From NCBI GenBank assembly GCA_009785395.1, contig WQWK01000100.1:1-7176 (forward strand): a DNA stretch of 7,176 nucleotides, given 5' to 3'. The stretch is from Conexibacteraceae bacterium (GTDB taxonomy: Bacteria; Actinomycetota; Thermoleophilia; Solirubrobacterales; Solirubrobacteraceae). The translations under genes were made by a program, and so were the position numbers. The first letter of the stretch is position 1. Each line of letters begins with the position of its first letter. A model generated the notes under the pieces. That model was not told the origin of the DNA. It ran no database searches and saw nothing but the letters and a program-made list of their open reading frames with translations. Of the stretch, positions 6,225-7,176 are shown piece by piece.

Positions 6225-6241
6225 CGGGCTAAAGACGGGCT
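6225..6241. promoter_or_regulatory. Candidate OmpR-family operator: 6-5-6 direct repeat
   Basis: CGGGCT occurs at 6225-6230 and again at 6236-6241, separated by AAAGA, so the half-sites are exactly 11 bp apart. OmpR/PhoB-family regulators typically bind two tandem half-sites at about one helical turn. The repeat overlaps the candidate -35 of the response regulator gene and lies just upstream of the leftward operon, which fits autoregulation and control of the redox genes. The repeat is seen directly; binding is inferred. Confidence 0.4.
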
Positions 6242-6269
6242 GACCCAGCGGTGAGAAAACTCGTAGATT
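6240..6269 (+). promoter_or_regulatory. Candidate housekeeping-type promoter for the response regulator
   Basis: A -35-like CTGACC (6240-6245) and a -10-like TAGATT (6264-6269) are separated by 18 bp, each matching the consensus at four positions. Transcription would begin near 6276, immediately before AGGAGG. The match is moderate and rests on inspection only. Confidence 0.3.
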
Positions 6270-6299
6270 CGCTTCACAGGAGGCTAGCTCGCTGCGTCG

Positions 6300-6989
6300 A
6301 TGCCTATGATCCGCGGAATGATCCTCGTGGTGGAGGATGAGCCGGGGATCGTCGACTTCGTCGAACGTGGGCTGAAGCGGCAGGGCTTCGCTGTGACCTC
6401 AGCGACTGACGGTGAGGCCGGACTGGCGCGCGCGCTCGAGCCTGACATCGACCTGGTCGTGCTCGACCTGATGCTGCCGAAGCTGCCGGGGATGGAGGTG
6501 CTGCGCCAGTTGCATGCCCAGCGCCCGGCCCTGCCGGTGATCGTGCTGACGGCGCGCGGTGAGGTCGACGACCGGATCGCCGGTCTGGATGGCGGGGCGG
6601 TCGATTACCTCGTCAAGCCGTTCGCGGTCGCCGAGCTGGCGGCGCGGATTCGCGCCCAGCTGCGCTCGTCGGCGCAGGGGTCGACGATCATCCGGACCGA
6701 GACGCTGCGTATCGACCTCGTCTCGCGCCAGGTGCTCTTGGACGGGGATCCGGTCCGCCTCTCGACGACCGAGTTCGAGCTGCTGGTCTACCTCGCGCAG
6801 AACCGGCCGCACGTGCTCTCGCGTGACGAGATCCTGCGGGCCGTCTGGGGATACACGCACGATCCCGGCACCAACGTCGTCGAGGTCTACATCGGTTACC
6901 TGCGGCGCAAGCTGCGCACGGATGCGCGCCCCGCTCCGATCGTGACGGTCAGAGCGGTCGGCTACCGCTTCGACGAGGACGCAAGCTGA
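6300..6989 (+). CDS. OmpR/PhoB-family response regulator
   Basis: This 229-residue two-component regulator has a receiver domain (about 7-122) and a winged-helix DNA-binding domain (about 128-226). The receiver shows the acidic pocket Glu12/Asp13 (VVEDEP), phosphoacceptor Asp56 (VVLDLMLP), switch Thr84 (IVLTAR) and Lys106 (LVKPF). The usual GADDY before the Lys reads GAVDY, with Val101 in place of Asp. The effector domain has the typical LSTTEFELLVYL, SRDEIL, VWGY, TNVVEVYIGYLRRKL and TVRAVGYRF segments. I chose the ATG at 6300 because an in-frame stop lies just upstream at 6285-6287; an ATG at 6318 (MILVVEDEP) would also give a complete receiver domain, and the AGGAGG at 6278 is far from both. 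The gene is followed immediately by its presumed kinase and is divergent to the redox genes, which it may control. The stimulus is unknown. Confidence 0.95.
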   Translation: MPMIRGMILVVEDEPGIVDFVERGLKRQGFAVTSATDGEAGLARALEPDIDLVVLDLMLPKLPGMEVLRQLHAQRPALPVIVLTARGEVDDRIAGLDGGAVDYLVKPFAVAELAARIRAQLRSSAQGSTIIRTETLRIDLVSRQVLLDGDPVRLSTTEFELLVYLAQNRPHVLSRDEILRAVWGYTHDPGTNVVEVYIGYLRRKLRTDARPAPIVTVRAVGYRFDEDAS

Positions 6990-6995
6990 GCGCCC

Positions 6996-7055
6996 TTGAG
7001 CTGGCGCCGGTTGAGCGGACCCAGGTTGAGCTGGCCGAGGCTGCCCTGGCAGAGC
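6996..7055 (+). repeat. 15-nt tandem repeat encoding a pentapeptide repeat at the kinase N terminus
   Basis: Four consecutive 15-nt units (6996-7010, 7011-7025, 7026-7040, 7041-7055) encode LSWRR, LSGPR, LSWPR and LPWQS. Units one and three match at 12 of 15 bases, and the first three each begin TTGAGC. The repeat lies between the response regulator stop and the first kinase membrane helix. Confidence 0.6.
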
Positions 7056-7176
7056 CTGCGGGCCCGGCTGATCGCCGCCCTGGCGTTCATCGTGCTGGTC
7101 GCGCTGGCGGTCACCTTCGGCGTCGTCTACGACTCGACCGGAACGCAGCTCCGCGCCCAGATCGACCGTTCGATCC
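6996..7176 (+). CDS. Sensor histidine kinase, N-terminal fragment (runs off right edge)
   Basis: After the response regulator stop the same frame stays open to the window end. It encodes a basic N terminus with pentapeptide repeats, then SLRARLIAALAFIVLVALAV, a membrane helix ending at VVY, and DSTGTQLRAQIDRSI, the start of an extracytoplasmic sensor segment. This arrangement is typical of actinobacterial membrane sensor kinases encoded directly after an OmpR-type regulator. There is no ATG; candidate starts are the in-frame TTG codons at 6996, 7011 and 7026, none with a convincing Shine-Dalgarno, so the start given is the longest choice and is uncertain. The HAMP, dimerisation/phosphoacceptor and ATPase domains would lie beyond the window, so the kinase call rests on context and the first helix. 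It presumably phosphorylates the adjacent regulator. Confidence 0.75.
   Translation, partial: MSWRRLSGPRLSWPRLPWQSLRARLIAALAFIVLVALAVTFGVVYDSTGTQLRAQIDRSI

Larger units (their letters stand above)
6207..6299. promoter_or_regulatory. Divergent intergenic region between redox operon and two-component system
   Basis: These 93 bases are the only substantial non-coding stretch in the window and must hold the start signals for both directions. They are visibly richer in A and T than the flanking genes. They contain a perfect direct repeat (6225-6241), a rightward promoter candidate (6240-6269) and AGGAGG at 6278-6283, 16 nt before the response regulator ATG. That spacing is too long for an optimal ribosome site, but an in-frame TAG at 6285-6287 excludes any start further upstream. 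Confidence 0.6.

Noticed and set aside
1..7176. CRISPR arrays, tRNA/rRNA genes, insertion sequences, phage or defence islands
   Set aside because: No regularly spaced long repeats, no tRNA-like folds noticed, no transposase or integrase motifs; coding density and composition are uniform throughout.

Overview
The window is a compact, very GC-rich stretch of bacterial chromosome, almost entirely coding, with 4-nt ATGA/GTGA gene overlaps. The composition, the actinobacterial look of the NuoF-like/ferredoxin pair and the type of AddB-like protein at the left edge suggest a high-GC actinobacterium, possibly of the Thermoleophilia (Solirubrobacter/Conexibacter-like). This taxonomic guess is inference from family resemblance only.

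Layout. Seven genes run leftwards from 6206 to the left edge. In transcription order they are: a five-helix histidine-rich b-type-cytochrome-like membrane protein (6206-5532); a small single-helix protein with a low-complexity outer tail (5517-5158); a ferric-reductase-like bis-heme membrane domain (5154-4438); a NuoF-like flavin/Fe-S/SLBB protein (4441-3146); a 3Cys-type ferredoxin (3149-2910); an M20-family metallodipeptidase (2873-1557); and the N-terminal half of an AddB-like helicase/nuclease subunit (1522 to beyond base 1). A two-component system runs rightwards from 6300: an OmpR/PhoB-type response regulator (6300-6989), then the start of a sensor histidine kinase that leaves the window at the right edge. 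The only notable intergenic region is 6207-6299, between the divergent transcription units.

How the genes may work together. The first five leftward genes look like a membrane electron-transfer module. A soluble NAD(P)H-oxidising flavoprotein (NuoF-like) and a small ferredoxin would feed electrons to a ferric-reductase-type two-heme conduit that has no flavin domain of its own. A second haem-type membrane protein and a membrane-anchored small protein would be further partners. The final acceptor cannot be read from the sequence. The divergent response regulator is a natural candidate regulator, and a perfect 6-5-6 direct repeat in the shared intergenic region has the geometry used by OmpR-family regulators. 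The dipeptidase and the AddB-like gene follow on the same strand but probably have unrelated metabolic and DNA-repair roles.

Other points of interest: a perfect 9-bp hairpin buries the AddB-like start codon; a 15-nt tandem repeat at the kinase N terminus carries three in-frame TTG codons; and the NuoF-like protein departs from canonical NuoF at several ligand positions. No RNA genes, CRISPR arrays, insertion sequences or attachment sites were seen.
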